Positions 17,019-27,000 of a stretch of 64,000 bases of DNA are shown piece after piece. A program made the position numbers and the translations under genes. Location: assembly GCF_014203425.1 (NCBI RefSeq), contig NZ_JACHJC010000001.1:3746001-3810000 (forward strand). The letters are read 5' to 3'. Under the pieces are notes generated by a model that was not told the origin of the DNA, did no database searches, and worked only from the letters and a program-made list of their open reading frames with translations. Every line of letters begins with the position of its first letter. Within the stretch, counting starts at the first letter, position 1. The stretch comes from Micromonospora echinospora (GTDB lineage: Bacteria; Actinomycetota; Actinomycetes; Mycobacteriales; Micromonosporaceae).

Positions 17019-18053
17019 ATGAGCAACTGGGTTGTCTCTCTGGCCGGGCCCCGGCACGTACGCCTGGAGCCCTGCCCCGCGGACCGGCTCGGTCCGGGCC
17101 AGGTCCGCGTCCGCACCCGCTACTCGGGCATCTCCGCCGGCACCGAACTGACCCTCTACCGGGGCAGCAACCCGCGCCTGCGGAAAGACTGGGACGCCGG
17201 CAGCCGCATGTTCGTGCCCCGGCAGGCCGGCCCCGCGTACCCGGTGGTGGGTTTCGGCTACGAGGAGGTCGGCGAGATCGTCGAGGCCGCTCCGGACGTC
17301 GCCGACCGGCGGCCCGGCCAGCTCGTCTGGGGCATCTGGGGGCACCGCGCCGAAGCGGTGCTGCCCGCCGCGGCGGCGCATCCGCTGCCGCCCGGCATCG
17401 ACCCGCTCGCCGCCGTCTTCGCCCGACCCGGCGCCATCGCGCTGACCGCGGTGCTCGCTGGTGACCTGCACCTGGGCGACTGGGTGGGCGTGTTCGGGCA
17501 GGGCGTGATCGGGCTGCTCGGCACCCGGCTCGCGGTGCTCTCCGGCGCCCGCGTGGTAGCCGTCGACCGGATGCCCGGGCGGCTCGCGCACGCCACCGGG
17601 CTCGGCGCCCGCCGGGTCGTCGACGCCGCCGAGTCGCCCGCCGCCGCGCTGCGCACGGCCACCGGCGGCCGGGGCGCCGACGTGTGCCTGGAGCTGTCCG
17701 GGTCGTACCCGGCGCTGCACGAGGCGATCCGGGCCACCGCGCACGCCGGCCGCGTCGTCGCCGCCGGCTTCTACCAGGGGTACGCCCACGGGCTGGAACT
17801 CGGCGAGGAGTTCCACCACAACCGGATCCAGCTGGTGGCCGCCCAGGTCTCCGGGCCGGACCCGGCACCCGGCACGGCCGGCCGGTGGTCCGGGACCCGG
17901 ATCGCGGACACGTTCATGGACCTGGTGGCCGAGGGCAGCGTCGACCCGCTGCCGCTGGTGAGCCACGTCGTCGACGCGGGCGCGGTGGCCGACGCCCTGG
18001 CGTTGCTCGACCGCGGTGACGGTGACGTCCTCCAAGTGGTGCTGAGGTTCTGA
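17019..18053 (+). CDS. MDR-family dehydrogenase (sugar/polyol)
   Basis: A 344-residue medium-chain dehydrogenase/reductase. The N-terminal GroES-like part reads VRVRTRYSGISAGTELTLYRG, where zinc alcohol dehydrogenases have a catalytic Cys-GHE arrangement; that signature is absent, so this is probably a zinc-independent member like the bacteriochlorophyllide/threonine dehydrogenase-like group. The nucleotide-binding loop is VGVFGQGVIGLLGTRLA, followed by RVVAVDRMPGR (acidic residue, so NAD preference is possible). It is the first gene of the rightward operon; its stop overlaps the next ATG (TGATG). It probably oxidises a sugar or inositol-like substrate. Confidence 0.8.
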   Translation: MSNWVVSLAGPRHVRLEPCPADRLGPGQVRVRTRYSGISAGTELTLYRGSNPRLRKDWDAGSRMFVPRQAGPAYPVVGFGYEEVGEIVEAAPDVADRRPGQLVWGIWGHRAEAVLPAAAAHPLPPGIDPLAAVFARPGAIALTAVLAGDLHLGDWVGVFGQGVIGLLGTRLAVLSGARVVAVDRMPGRLAHATGLGARRVVDAAESPAAALRTATGGRGADVCLELSGSYPALHEAIRATAHAGRVVAAGFYQGYAHGLELGEEFHHNRIQLVAAQVSGPDPAPGTAGRWSGTRIADTFMDLVAEGSVDPLPLVSHVVDAGAVADALALLDRGDGDVLQVVLRF

Positions 18054-18871
18054 TGGAATTTCCCCTAGCCTGCCAGGAGCAGTTGCTCCCCGGCGCCGAC
18101 CTGACCCGGAAGTACGCCCTCGCCGTCTCCCTCGGCTACCAGGGCATCGAGCTGCGCGGGCGGGGCGACCACGCGCTGGCCGGGCGGCTGCCGGAGCTGC
18201 GGCGCGCCCGCGCCGCCGGTGTGGTCATGCCGACCGTCTGCGTCGAGATGGACCATTTCATCGGCGACTTCGACCCGGCCCGCTCCCGCGACGCGGTGGA
18301 CAACCTGCGCTCCCAGCTCTCCGTGCTCGCCGAGCTGGGCGGCGTCGGCGCGATGACGCCGGCCGCGTGGGGCATGTTCTCCCGCCGGCTGCCGCCGTTC
18401 GAACCGCCACGCTCGGCCGACGACGACCGGCGGGTGCTCGTCGACGCCCTGGGCGAGCTGGCCGGGCACGCCCGCGCCGAGGGGGTCACGGTGTTCCTGG
18501 AACCGCTCAACCGGTACGAGGACCACATGGTCAACCGGCTCGACCAGGCCGTCGAGCTGTGCCGCGCGGTCGGGTCACCGGCGCTGCGGGTGGCCGCCGA
18601 CACGTACCACATGAACATCGAGGAGGACGACCCGAACGCCGCGCTGCGCGCCGCCGCGCCGTACCTCGGGCACGTGCAGGTCAGCGACTCCAACCGGCAC
18701 CAGCCCGGCGCCGGGCACCTGGACTGGGCCGCGCTGCTGGCCACACTGGACGCGATCGGCTACTCCGGCTGGCTCGCGCTGGAGTGCCGGCTGCGCGGCG
18801 AGCCGGTCGCCGCGCTGCGCCAGGCCGCCGACGCGCTGGCCCAGGCCCGTCCCCGGCGGGCCGCCGCATGA
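18053..18871 (+). CDS. Sugar phosphate isomerase/epimerase (AP endonuclease 2-type TIM barrel)
   Basis: A 272-residue xylose-isomerase-like TIM-barrel protein. Metal-site residues are in the usual blocks: VFLEPLNRYEDHMVN (Glu), RVAADTYHMNIEEDD (Asp/His), GHVQVSDSNRHQPGAGHLDW (Asp/His) and WLALECRLRG (Glu). Such enzymes interconvert ketoses or inosose-type intermediates. It is coupled on both sides, by TGATG with the dehydrogenase and by ATGA with the GH63-like gene, and so belongs to a sugar or glycoside catabolic operon. Confidence 0.85.
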   Translation: MEFPLACQEQLLPGADLTRKYALAVSLGYQGIELRGRGDHALAGRLPELRRARAAGVVMPTVCVEMDHFIGDFDPARSRDAVDNLRSQLSVLAELGGVGAMTPAAWGMFSRRLPPFEPPRSADDDRRVLVDALGELAGHARAEGVTVFLEPLNRYEDHMVNRLDQAVELCRAVGSPALRVAADTYHMNIEEDDPNAALRAAAPYLGHVQVSDSNRHQPGAGHLDWAALLATLDAIGYSGWLALECRLRGEPVAALRQAADALAQARPRRAAA

Positions 18872-20205
18872 CGCTGACCACCGGGGTACGCGCCGACGCC
18901 GGCCGCCACGCCCGGCTGCGCGGCCTCGCGCTGGCCACCCTGGACGCCAACTGGGAACACGACCATACGGTGCCCTCCCGCACGCTCTACCCGCACCAGT
19001 GGAGCTGGGACTCGGCGTTCATCGCGATCGGCCTGGCCCATGTCCGTCCCGACCGGGCCTGGCGGGAGCTGCGCACGCTGTTCGCCGCGCAGTGGGTCGA
19101 CGGGCGGGTGCCGCACATCGTGTTCAACCCGGCCTCGCGTGCCGGGCCGTACTTCCCCGGGCCGCAGTTCTGGGACTCCGCGCGCGCCGACGGCGCCCCG
19201 GCCCGGGCCACCTCCGGGATCGTCCAGCCGCCGGTGCACGCCCCGGCCGCCTGGCTGGTGCACCGCCGGGCACCCGGCGAGGCGTCGGTGGCCGCGCTGC
19301 GGCGGCTCTACCCGAGGCTGGTCGCGCAGCAGCGCTACCTGACCGGTCGACGCGACGCCGGCGGCGGCGGGCTGGCGTCGATCGTGCACCCGTGGGAGTC
19401 CGGGCTGGACAACAGCCCCGCCTGGGACGCGCCGCTGGCCGCGGTGCCGGCCGACGAGGCGGTGATGCGCGCGTACCGCCGGCACGACACCGCGCACGCC
19501 GACGCGGCGCAGCGCCCCACCGACCTGGACTACGCGCGCTACGTCGCGCTGGTGGAGTCGTACCGCGCCGGCCGCTACCGGGACGAAGCGCTGCTCGGAC
19601 GGCACCCGTTCCTGGTGGAGTGCCCCCTGGTGAACGCGGCGCTCGGCGTCTCCGAGTACGCCCTCGCGCGCATCGCCACCGTGATCGGCGCCGACCCGGG
19701 ACCGCACCGCGACCGGGGGGCCCGGATCACCGAGGCGATCGTCAGCCGCCTCTGGGACCCGGTCACCGGCACGTTCCGCCCCCGCGACGTACGCGCCGAC
19801 CGGCTCGTGCCGGCCCGCACCGTGCTCGGGCTGATGCCGCTGGCGCTGCCCGAGCTGCCGTCGGCGCAGGTGAGCGCGGTGCTGGCCGAGGCGTGCTCGC
19901 CGCGCTTCGGGCTGGCCGCCCGGATGGACCGGCCGCTGCCCACCTACGACCGCACCGCGCCGGACTTCGAGCCGCTGCGCTACTGGCGCGGCCCGAGCTG
20001 GATCAACACCGGCTGGCTGCTCTGGCAGGGCCTGCGTACCCACCGCCGGGCCGACCTGGCCGCCGGGCTGCGCGAGTCCCTGCTCGACCTGGTCGACCGG
20101 GCGGGCTGCCACGAGTACTTCCACCCGGACACCGGCGTCGGGCTCGGCTCACCGGCGTTCAGCTGGACCGCCGCGCTGGTGCTGGACGCGCTCGCCCAGG
20201 AGTGA
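18868..20205 (+). CDS. GH63-like alpha-glucosidase / mannosylglycerate hydrolase-type protein
   Basis: 445 residues, start ATG 18868 overlapping the previous stop (ATGA). The sequence has the (alpha/alpha)6 barrel hallmarks of the GH63/MGH group: LYPHQWSWDSAFIAIGLAHV near the N-terminus, VHPWESGLDNSPAWD in the middle (the acidic pair), and YWRGPSWINTGWLLWQGL near the C-terminus. No signal peptide, so it hydrolyses a glycoside after import. With the isomerase and dehydrogenase it suggests import of a glucosylated or mannosylated compound, intracellular cleavage and oxidation of the product. Confidence 0.85.
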   Translation: MTLTTGVRADAGRHARLRGLALATLDANWEHDHTVPSRTLYPHQWSWDSAFIAIGLAHVRPDRAWRELRTLFAAQWVDGRVPHIVFNPASRAGPYFPGPQFWDSARADGAPARATSGIVQPPVHAPAAWLVHRRAPGEASVAALRRLYPRLVAQQRYLTGRRDAGGGGLASIVHPWESGLDNSPAWDAPLAAVPADEAVMRAYRRHDTAHADAAQRPTDLDYARYVALVESYRAGRYRDEALLGRHPFLVECPLVNAALGVSEYALARIATVIGADPGPHRDRGARITEAIVSRLWDPVTGTFRPRDVRADRLVPARTVLGLMPLALPELPSAQVSAVLAEACSPRFGLAARMDRPLPTYDRTAPDFEPLRYWRGPSWINTGWLLWQGLRTHRRADLAAGLRESLLDLVDRAGCHEYFHPDTGVGLGSPAFSWTAALVLDALAQE

Positions 20206-20212
20206 CACCGGT

Positions 20213-20233
20213 GGGCGCCGGACACCGGCGCCC
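20213..20233 (+). terminator. Bidirectional terminator hairpin between convergent genes
   Basis: Perfect 9-bp stem GGGCGCCGG / CCGGCGCCC with an ACA loop, in the 45-base gap between the GH63-like gene and the convergent CBS-BON gene. It can serve both transcripts. Confidence 0.7.
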
Positions 20234-20250
20234 GCCGGATCCGTGCCGGG

Positions 20251-20955
20251 TCAGACGAGGCCGGCCGGGGCGCCGCCGCCGATGCGCAGGGCCGCCATCG
20301 GGGCGTCGTCGATCGCGTAGCCGAGCGCGTCGACCACCTCGACCACGCCGCTGACCTGCCGGGCCAGCCGCACCGCGAGCTGAGCCGTGGAACGGCGCTC
20401 CACCTGCCCGGTCAGCGTCACCACGCCCCGCTGGACGGTCACGTCGACCACGCCGTCGCGGACGCCGAGGCTGCGCCACAGCACCTCCTCGACCACGTCG
20501 CGCCGGATGCCGGCGTCCGGGCGCAGGTGCACCTTGAGCAGGTCGCCGCGGGTGACGATGCCGACGAGACGGCCGAGGTCGTCGACCACCGGCAGCCGCT
20601 TCACGCCGCGCGCGTCCATCAGCCGGGCCGCCTCCACGATCGTCGCGTCCGGCGTGACGGTGACCGGCGGGGCGGTCATCAGGTCCGCGGCGAGCGTCGC
20701 GCCCGCCTTCGCCCGCGCCTCCCGGCGGTGCCGGTCGGGCAGGATCCGCCGCTCCCGGGGCTGCCCCAGCAGCTCCACCTTGTACATCAGGTCCGCCTCG
20801 GACACCACGCCGAGCACCCGCCGGGTCTCGTCCACCACCGGCGCCGCCGTGACGTGCCGGTCGGCCAGCACGTCGACGATCTCCCGGTACGCCGTGCCCT
20901 CCCGTACCGACGCCACGTCCCTGGTCATCACGTCCTGCACCTGCCACGTACGCAT
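20251..20955 (-). CDS. CBS-pair and BON domain protein
   Basis: A 234-residue soluble protein. Two CBS motifs (about residues 7-62, VQDVMTRDVASVREGT...VLGVVSEADL, and 90-145, ADLMTAPPVTVTPDATIVEAARLM...LVGIVTRGDLL) form a Bateman module that usually binds adenine nucleotides. A BON domain (about 150-220, GVVDVTVQRGVVTLTGQVERR...VSGVVEVVDAL) follows. A VMTRDV start and BON tail is a common actinobacterial stress-protein layout of unknown exact function. It is transcribed away from the molybdopterin gene's 3' end. Confidence 0.9.
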   Translation of the reverse strand: MRTWQVQDVMTRDVASVREGTAYREIVDVLADRHVTAAPVVDETRRVLGVVSEADLMYKVELLGQPRERRILPDRHRREARAKAGATLAADLMTAPPVTVTPDATIVEAARLMDARGVKRLPVVDDLGRLVGIVTRGDLLKVHLRPDAGIRRDVVEEVLWRSLGVRDGVVDVTVQRGVVTLTGQVERRSTAQLAVRLARQVSGVVEVVDALGYAIDDAPMAALRIGGGAPAGLV

Positions 20956-21049
20956 GGCGAACCTCCCTGTGTCCGCCTCCGACGCTAGGTGGCGGCGACG
21001 GGCCGGAGCAGGGGCGCAAAGACCAGGTCAGGGGGCCGGAGGTCCCGAA

Positions 21050-23164
21050 TCACCCAGCCGCGACGGGCTCGGCGACCTCGTCGGCGGGCGGCTCGACGAT
21101 CAACAGGCCGGCCGGCACCGGCTCGACCTCCACCCGGCAGTCGTGGAACGTCGGCGCCTCGCCCAGATCGGTGTCGCGGACCCCGGTGACGGCGTTGACG
21201 GTGGAGCGCCCCGGGCTGCGCCGCGCCCAGTACGCCTTGTACGTGAACGCGCACCCCGGCCGGGCCGCCTCGTCGACGGCCACCGCCGCGAGGAACGCGC
21301 CCCGGTCGTTGTGCACGCGTACCGCGTCGCCGTCGGCGAGCCCGCGCGCCGCCGCGTCGGCCGGGTGCAGGTGCACCCGGGGCGGACCGGCCCGGCGGGC
21401 GTGCCAGGGCAGCGAGGCGAACGTGGAGTTCATCAGGTAGCGGTTGGCCGGGGTGAGCAGCGTCAGCGGGAACCGGCGGGCCAGTTCCGGGTCCGCCGCC
21501 TCGGCCGGCGGCGTGTACCCGGGCAGCGGGTCTACGCCGAGCGCTGCGAGCGCCGGGTCGTGCAGCCGGGCGCGGCCGTCCGGCGTGGGGAAACCGCCCT
21601 CGGCGTACGGCGCGGAGCCGACCGGCACGCCGGTGAGCCGGGCGTACGTGCGCTCGCGCAGCTCCTCGAACGTGATCGGCGCGCCGGCCAGCAACTGCCG
21701 GGCCAGGTCCTCGTCGCTGTCCGAGAACGCCGGATGGTCCACGCCCAGCGCGGCGGCGATGCGGCGGAAGATCTCGGTGTTCGGCAGCGCCTCCCCGGGC
21801 GCCCGGGTGACCGGCAGGTTCAGCGTCGTGTAGTGGTGCCCGTACGACGTCTGCAGGTCCAGGTGCTCGGGCTGCATGGTGGCCGGGAGCACCACGTCGG
21901 CGTAGTCGCAGGTGTCGGTCCAGCGCTGCTCCAGCACCACTGTGAACAGGTCCGCGCGGCCGAGCCCGGTCAGCAGCCGGGCCTGGTCCGGCGCGGTCGC
22001 CGCCGGGTTGGCGTTGAACACCACGAGCGAGGTGACCGGCGGGTCCGCCTCACCGGTGAGCACGGCGGCCAGCCGGCTCATGTTCAGCGTCCGGGCCGGC
22101 GGGGCCGGCATGCCGGCGGGCCGGATCACCGGGCCGTTGTCGACCGGGTGATGGCCGCTGGTGGTCACCAGGGCCCCGCCGCCGGGGTGCCGGAAGTCGC
22201 CGGTGACCAGCGGCAACGCGCAGATGGCCCGGATCGCCTGCCCGGCGCCGTGGTGCCGTTGCAGGCCCAGCCCGACTCGTATCGCGGTGGGCCGGGTGGT
22301 GGCGATCCGCTCGCCGAGCCGGCGTACCGTCCCGGGCGGCAGGCCGCACTCGGCGGCGGCCCGCTCGACCGGCCACTCGTCGAGCCGGGCGGCCAGCTCC
22401 GGCCAGCCGGTGGTGTGCGCGGCCAGCCACGCCTCGTCGGCCGCCCCGGCGTCGCGGACGTGGCGCATCAGCCCGAGCGCGAGCGCCGCGTCGGTGCCGG
22501 GCAGCGGCGCGACGTGCTCGTCGCTGCGGGCCGCCGTGTCGGTACGCAGCGGGTCGATGGTCACCACGTACGCGCCGCGTTCGCGGGCCTGCTGCACGAA
22601 CGGCCACAGGTGCAGGTTGGTCACCAGCGGATTGGCGCCCCAGAGCACGATCAGGTCCGCCTCCACGATCGACTCCGGCTCGAAGCCGACCGAGCTGCCG
22701 TAGAGCGAGCGCAGCGCCGCCCGTGCCGCCGCCGTGCAGATGGTGGTGTCCAGCCGGGACGCGCCCAGGTGGGCGAAGAGCCGGGGGCCCATGGTCCAGC
22801 CCTGGACCAGGCCCATGGTGCCGGCGAAGTAGTAGGGCAGCACCGATTCCGGGCCGTTCCGTTCGATGCTCGCGCGCAGTCCGGCGGCCACCCGGTCGAC
22901 TGCTTCGTCCCAGCTCGCCGGCCGGTACGCGACCCGGCCGGCGCCCTTCGGGCCGGTGCGGACCCAGGGCGTGGTGAGCCGGTCCGGCCCGTTCACCGCG
23001 TCCAGGTAGCGGTTGACCTTCCCGCAGAGCGCGCCCCGGGTGAACGGGTGGTCGCGGTCGCCGCGCAGCGCGACCGCCCGGCCGTCGGAGACGGTGAGCT
23101 GCCAGACGCAGGTGTCGGGGCAGTCCAGCGGGCAGGCGCCGGGATGGGTGGTGACGGGGGCCAT
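21050..23164 (-). CDS. Molybdopterin-dependent oxidoreductase (DMSO reductase family)
   Basis: 704 residues from ATG 23164; the longer open frame is not supported. The N-terminal 4Fe-4S motif is CPLDCPDTC...GALC (C-x3-C-x3-C and a distant Cys). The molybdopterin-binding blocks LIVLWGANPLVTNLHLW, DPLRTDTAARSDEHVAPLPGTDAALALGLM and VFNANPAATAPDQ follow, and the C-terminal half has LLTPANRYLMNSTFASLPWH and the molydopterin dinucleotide-binding domain. No twin-arginine signal, so it is cytoplasmic. It belongs to the assimilatory/formate-dehydrogenase-like single-subunit group; the substrate cannot be predicted. It stands alone, divergent from the DUF2267 gene. Confidence 0.9.
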   Translation of the reverse strand: MAPVTTHPGACPLDCPDTCVWQLTVSDGRAVALRGDRDHPFTRGALCGKVNRYLDAVNGPDRLTTPWVRTGPKGAGRVAYRPASWDEAVDRVAAGLRASIERNGPESVLPYYFAGTMGLVQGWTMGPRLFAHLGASRLDTTICTAAARAALRSLYGSSVGFEPESIVEADLIVLWGANPLVTNLHLWPFVQQARERGAYVVTIDPLRTDTAARSDEHVAPLPGTDAALALGLMRHVRDAGAADEAWLAAHTTGWPELAARLDEWPVERAAAECGLPPGTVRRLGERIATTRPTAIRVGLGLQRHHGAGQAIRAICALPLVTGDFRHPGGGALVTTSGHHPVDNGPVIRPAGMPAPPARTLNMSRLAAVLTGEADPPVTSLVVFNANPAATAPDQARLLTGLGRADLFTVVLEQRWTDTCDYADVVLPATMQPEHLDLQTSYGHHYTTLNLPVTRAPGEALPNTEIFRRIAAALGVDHPAFSDSDEDLARQLLAGAPITFEELRERTYARLTGVPVGSAPYAEGGFPTPDGRARLHDPALAALGVDPLPGYTPPAEAADPELARRFPLTLLTPANRYLMNSTFASLPWHARRAGPPRVHLHPADAAARGLADGDAVRVHNDRGAFLAAVAVDEAARPGCAFTYKAYWARRSPGRSTVNAVTGVRDTDLGEAPTFHDCRVEVEPVPAGLLIVEPPADEVAEPVAAG

Positions 23165-23314
23165 GGGGCGGATGCTACCGACGCGACCGGCCACGTGCCC
23201 TGCGGCTTTCCCGCCTGCCGGCGGGTGGGGGAGTTTGGCCGGGGCGGGGGCGGGTACCCGCCGGGGCCGACCGGGGTGGGCGTGGTGCCCGCCGGCGGCG
23301 AGGGGAGGGGTGGG

Positions 23315-23707
23315 ATGCGGTTCCCCCTGTTCGTCGAGGCGGTGGCGCGGCGGTCCGAGTTGCCGTCCGACGAGGCCGCGACCATCTCCCGGGCGGTGTT
23401 GCAGACCCTCGCCGAGCGGGTCAGCGCGGACGAGGCGGCCGACCTGGCGGCGCAGTTGCCGGACGACGTCGGCGGCTACCTGGAGCCGGGCGGGATCGCG
23501 ACGACCGGCGGCGCGGTGGATTTCCTGTACCGGGTGGCCGAGCGCGCGGCGGTGGATCCGGCGGTCGCCGAGGTGGGTGCGGCGGCGGTGCTCGCCACGC
23601 TGCGCGACACGGTGACGGTGGGGGAGTTCCAGGACCTCGTGGCGCAGCTCCCGAAGGGCTTCGACGCGATGGTGGACCCGATCCCGCGTCCACCCTACGA
23701 TGTCTGA
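23315..23707 (+). CDS. DUF2267 domain protein
   Basis: A 130-residue helical protein from ATG 23315, preceded by a very purine-rich GAGGGGAGGGG. It consists of two similar halves: VSADEAADLAAQLPDDVGGYL and VTVGEFQDLVAQLPKGFDAMVDP, the duplicated ADLAAQLP motif of DUF2267. The function of the family is unknown. It ends 268 bases before the small ORF that opens the biosynthetic cluster and is unlikely to belong to it. Confidence 0.85.
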   Translation: MRFPLFVEAVARRSELPSDEAATISRAVLQTLAERVSADEAADLAAQLPDDVGGYLEPGGIATTGGAVDFLYRVAERAAVDPAVAEVGAAAVLATLRDTVTVGEFQDLVAQLPKGFDAMVDPIPRPPYDV

Positions 23708-23778
23708 GCAGGCTCCCCGCGATCCGGGTTGAGCCGCGGCACCGGGGCCGCCGCGACGAAGATTCGACGGCCAGAAAG

Positions 23779-23869
23779 TATTTTCACCGTAAAATAACTC
23801 GTCGCCGATCACCTACGCTGTAAATCGTCTACGCGCTAGAGGGATGATCGGACGAATTCCTCCGTCCGA
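23779..23869 (+). promoter_or_regulatory. AT-rich control region with two inverted repeats before the cluster
   Basis: The gap 23708-23974 holds no gene larger than the leader ORF and is the most AT-rich stretch nearby. It contains TATTTT-CACCGT-AAAATA (perfect 6-bp arms, 23779-23796) and TCGGACG-8 nt-CGTCCGA (perfect 7-bp arms, 23848-23869). The first is a candidate regulator site or part of the promoter; the second may be an operator or a leader RNA hairpin. I could not place -35/-10 elements with confidence. Confidence 0.5.
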
Positions 23870-23974
23870 GGTTCCAGGACGCCTTCCTCCCTTCGGCTCA
23901 AGCCGCATCGATGCTCTTCCGGCGCGGAGATTGAGCCATATCCTGCTTCCAATGTGAAGTCCTGGGGGGGATCA

Positions 23975-24034
23975 ATGATCACATTCGTCGATCGCTTCGT
24001 GCCTGTCCTCTGTGGAGCGTATCCCGTTTCCTGA
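23975..24034 (+). CDS. 19-codon leader ORF coupled to the first synthetase gene
   Basis: ATG 23975 is preceded by seven consecutive G bases four nucleotides upstream, a strong if imperfect Shine-Dalgarno. The frame encodes MITFVDRFVPVLCGAYPVS and stops at TGA 24032-24034, one base before ATG 24036 of the A-T-KS gene, which has no ribosome-binding site of its own. The most economical reading is a translational-coupling leader. Because two LanB-type, tRNA-dependent enzymes are encoded downstream, a scaffold or precursor peptide role cannot be excluded, although the peptide is short and lacks a charged leader. Confidence 0.5.
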   Translation: MITFVDRFVPVLCGAYPVS

Positions 24035-24035
24035 C

Positions 24036-27000
24036 ATGGCAGAGCCGATGATTATCAATCGTTTCGGCGCGATCACGGCGGTACACGGCGGACGTCCGGC
24101 CCTGCTCGGTGAGACCCACGAGGTCACCTACACCGAGCTGGCCGAGGCGGCCGGCGGGCATGCTGCCGTGTTCGCCGCCGCGGGCCTGCGCCCCGGAGAC
24201 CGGGTCGCGCTGCTCACCGCGCACGGCGCACCGACCGTCGCGGCGCTGCTCGGCGCCCTGGCCGCCGGGTGCGCGTACGTGCCACTGGACCCGGGCTTCC
24301 CGGTCGCGCGGCTGCGCCACATGGTCGGCGCCGCCGGGGTCACCGCCGTGGCGTGCGCCGCCGAGCACCGCGACCTGGCCGCGGCGCTGGCCGGTGAGCG
24401 TCCGGTCGTGCCGCTGGACGAGGTGCCGCCGGCCCCGCTGCGCCCCGTCGCGGACGACCCGGACGCGCTGGCGTACGTGCTGTTCACCTCCGGCTCCACC
24501 GGCGTGCCCAAGGCGGTCGGGCAGACCCACCGCAACCTGGCCCACGTCGTCGACAACCAGATCGCCGCGCTGGCCGTCGGCCCGGACGACCGCCTCAGCC
24601 TGCTCGCGTCGTTCAGCTTCGACGCCGCCATCCCCGACCTCTACCCGGCGCTGCTCACCGGCGCCGCCGTCGTCCCGGTCGACCTGCGCCGCCAGGGGCT
24701 GGCCCACGCCGTCGAGCAGCTCGACCGGCGCCGCGCCACGGTGCTGCACTGCACGCCCACCGTCTACCGCTTCCTGCTCGACACGCTCGGCGCGCGCCGG
24801 CTGCCCACCGTGCGGGCCGTGCTGCTCGGCGGCGAGCAGGCCACCTGGACCGACGCGGCACGCGGCCGGGACCGGTTCGCCGCCGAGTGCGTGCTGGTGA
24901 ACGGCTACGGCGCCACCGAGATGACGTTCGCGGCCCGGCACGTGCAGCGGCTGTCCGAGGTGGACCCCGACGCCCGCGGGCCGCTGCCGGTCGGCACCGC
25001 GTTCCCCGGCTACCGGCTCGACCTCGCCCCGGACACCGGCGAGATCGTCGTGCACAGCCGGCACCTCGCCCCCGGCTACCTCAACCAGGACAGCGACCGG
25101 TTCGGCGTCGACGCCGACGGGGTGCCGTCGTACCGCACCGGTGACCTGGGCCGGCTGCTGCCCGGCGGGGACCTGGTCTGCCTCGGCCGGCTCGACCGCC
25201 AGGTCAAGGTACGCGGGCACCGGGTCGAGCTGACCGAGATCGAAGCGGTGCTGTCCGCCCAGCCCGGCGTGGCAGGCGTCCGCGCCGTCGTCCGCGACGG
25301 CGAGCTGCTCGCGTACGCCCGCCCGGCCGGCGCCCGCCCCGATCCGGCGGCGCTGCGCGCTGCCCTGACCGCGGCGCTGCCCGACTACGCGGTGCCCCGC
25401 GCGGTGGTGGTGGTCGACGAGTTCCCGCTCACCGTCACCGGCAAGATCGACGAGCGGGCGCTGCCCGACCCGGTGACCGAGGTGCCGGCCGAGGAGGCGC
25501 CGGCCACCGGGACCGAGCGCGCCGTGCACGATATCTGGTGCGCGGTGCTCGGCCGCGACGCGGTCGGCCGCACCGACAGCTTCTTCGACGTGGGCGGGCA
25601 GTCGCTGCTGCTGGGCCAGGTGCAGCAGCGCCTCGCCGAGCGGTTCGGCGTGCGCCTGCCGATGCTGCGCCTGTTCGACCACCCGACCGTCGCCGCCCAG
25701 GCGACGCTGCTCGACGCCCCGTCCGAGGCGGTCCGCGCCCCGGTGCTGCCCGCGCCCGCCGCGCCGGTGCGCGCCGCGCGCGAGTACACCGGCGACGAGA
25801 TCGCCGTGGTCGGCGTCGCCGGGCGGTTCCCCGGCGCGCCCGACGTGGCGACGTTCTGGTGGAACCTGTGCACCGGCGTCGACTCGGTGCACGACCACAC
25901 CGACGAGGAGCTGACCGCGCTCGGCGTCGGGCCCGGCCTGCTCGCCGACCCCCGGCACGTACGCGCCACCGGCCGCCTCGACGGGGTGGCCGACTTCGAC
26001 GCCGAGTTCTTCGGCTTCGGCGCCGACGAGGCCGCCCGAACCGACCCGCAGCACCGGCTGTTCCTGGAGACCGCCTGGGAGGCGCTGGAGGATGCCGGGC
26101 ACGACCCGGCGCGCTTCCCCGGCCTGGTCGGTGTCTACTCCGCCACCTCGGCCAACCGCTATTTCCTGTTCCACCTCATGGACAACCCGGCGGTGGTCGG
26201 CGACGTCGACCCGGACGACTGGGAGGCCCGGCTCGTCGGCCGCCAGTTCACCGACCACCTGCCCGGGCAGGTGGCCTACCGGCTCGGCCTGACCGGCCCG
26301 GCGATGGCCGTACAGTCCGCCTGCTCCAGCTCGCTCGTCGCGGTCTGCCTGGCCGCGCAGAGCCTCGCCGACTACCAGTGCGACCTGGCCCTGGCGGGCG
26401 GGTCCACAGTGACGTGGCCGCGGCACCGGGCCGGCGGGCTCACCTCGCCCGACGGGCGGTGCCGCGCCTTCGACGAGGCCGCCGCCGGCTCCGGGTTCGG
26501 CTCCGGGGCCGGGGTGGTCGCCCTGCGCCGGCTCGCCGACGCGCAGGCCGACGGCGACCGCATCTACGCGATCCTGCCCGGCTGGGCGGTCACCAACGAC
26601 GGCCCGGACCGGGCCGGATTCGCCGTGCCCGGCCCGGCCGGGCAGGCCGCCGCCGTCGCAGGCGCGCTCGCCACCGCCGAGGTCGCGCCGGGCGAGGTCC
26701 GCTTCGTCGAGGGCCACGGCAGCGGCACGCCGCTCGGCGACGCCATCGAGGTCGCGGCGCTGCACGAGGTGTACGCGGGCGCCGCGCCCGCCGAGTCCAC
26801 AGCGCTCGGCTCGGTGAAGACCAACATCGGCCACCTCGACGCCGCCGCCGGCATCGCCGGGCTGATCAAGGCGGTACTCGCCGTCCGGCACGGGGTGATC
26901 CCGCCGAACCTGCACTTCACCCGCCCGCACCCGGAGATCGACCTGGCGGCCGGACCGTTCTACGTGCCCGCCAAGGCGCGGGACTGGCCGGACGGCGCGC

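Noticed and set aside
15618..18035. Long minus-strand open frames opposite the sugar and NRPS genes (several over 700 residues)
   Set aside because: They are GC-bias shadows: their translations are Arg/Gly/Ala/Pro/His-rich, lack domain motifs and run across several real genes.
23165..23314. DUF2267 protein and molybdopterin oxidoreductase as members of the biosynthetic cluster
   Set aside because: They are separated from it by an AT-rich control region, one is on the opposite strand, and neither is translationally coupled to the synthetases.
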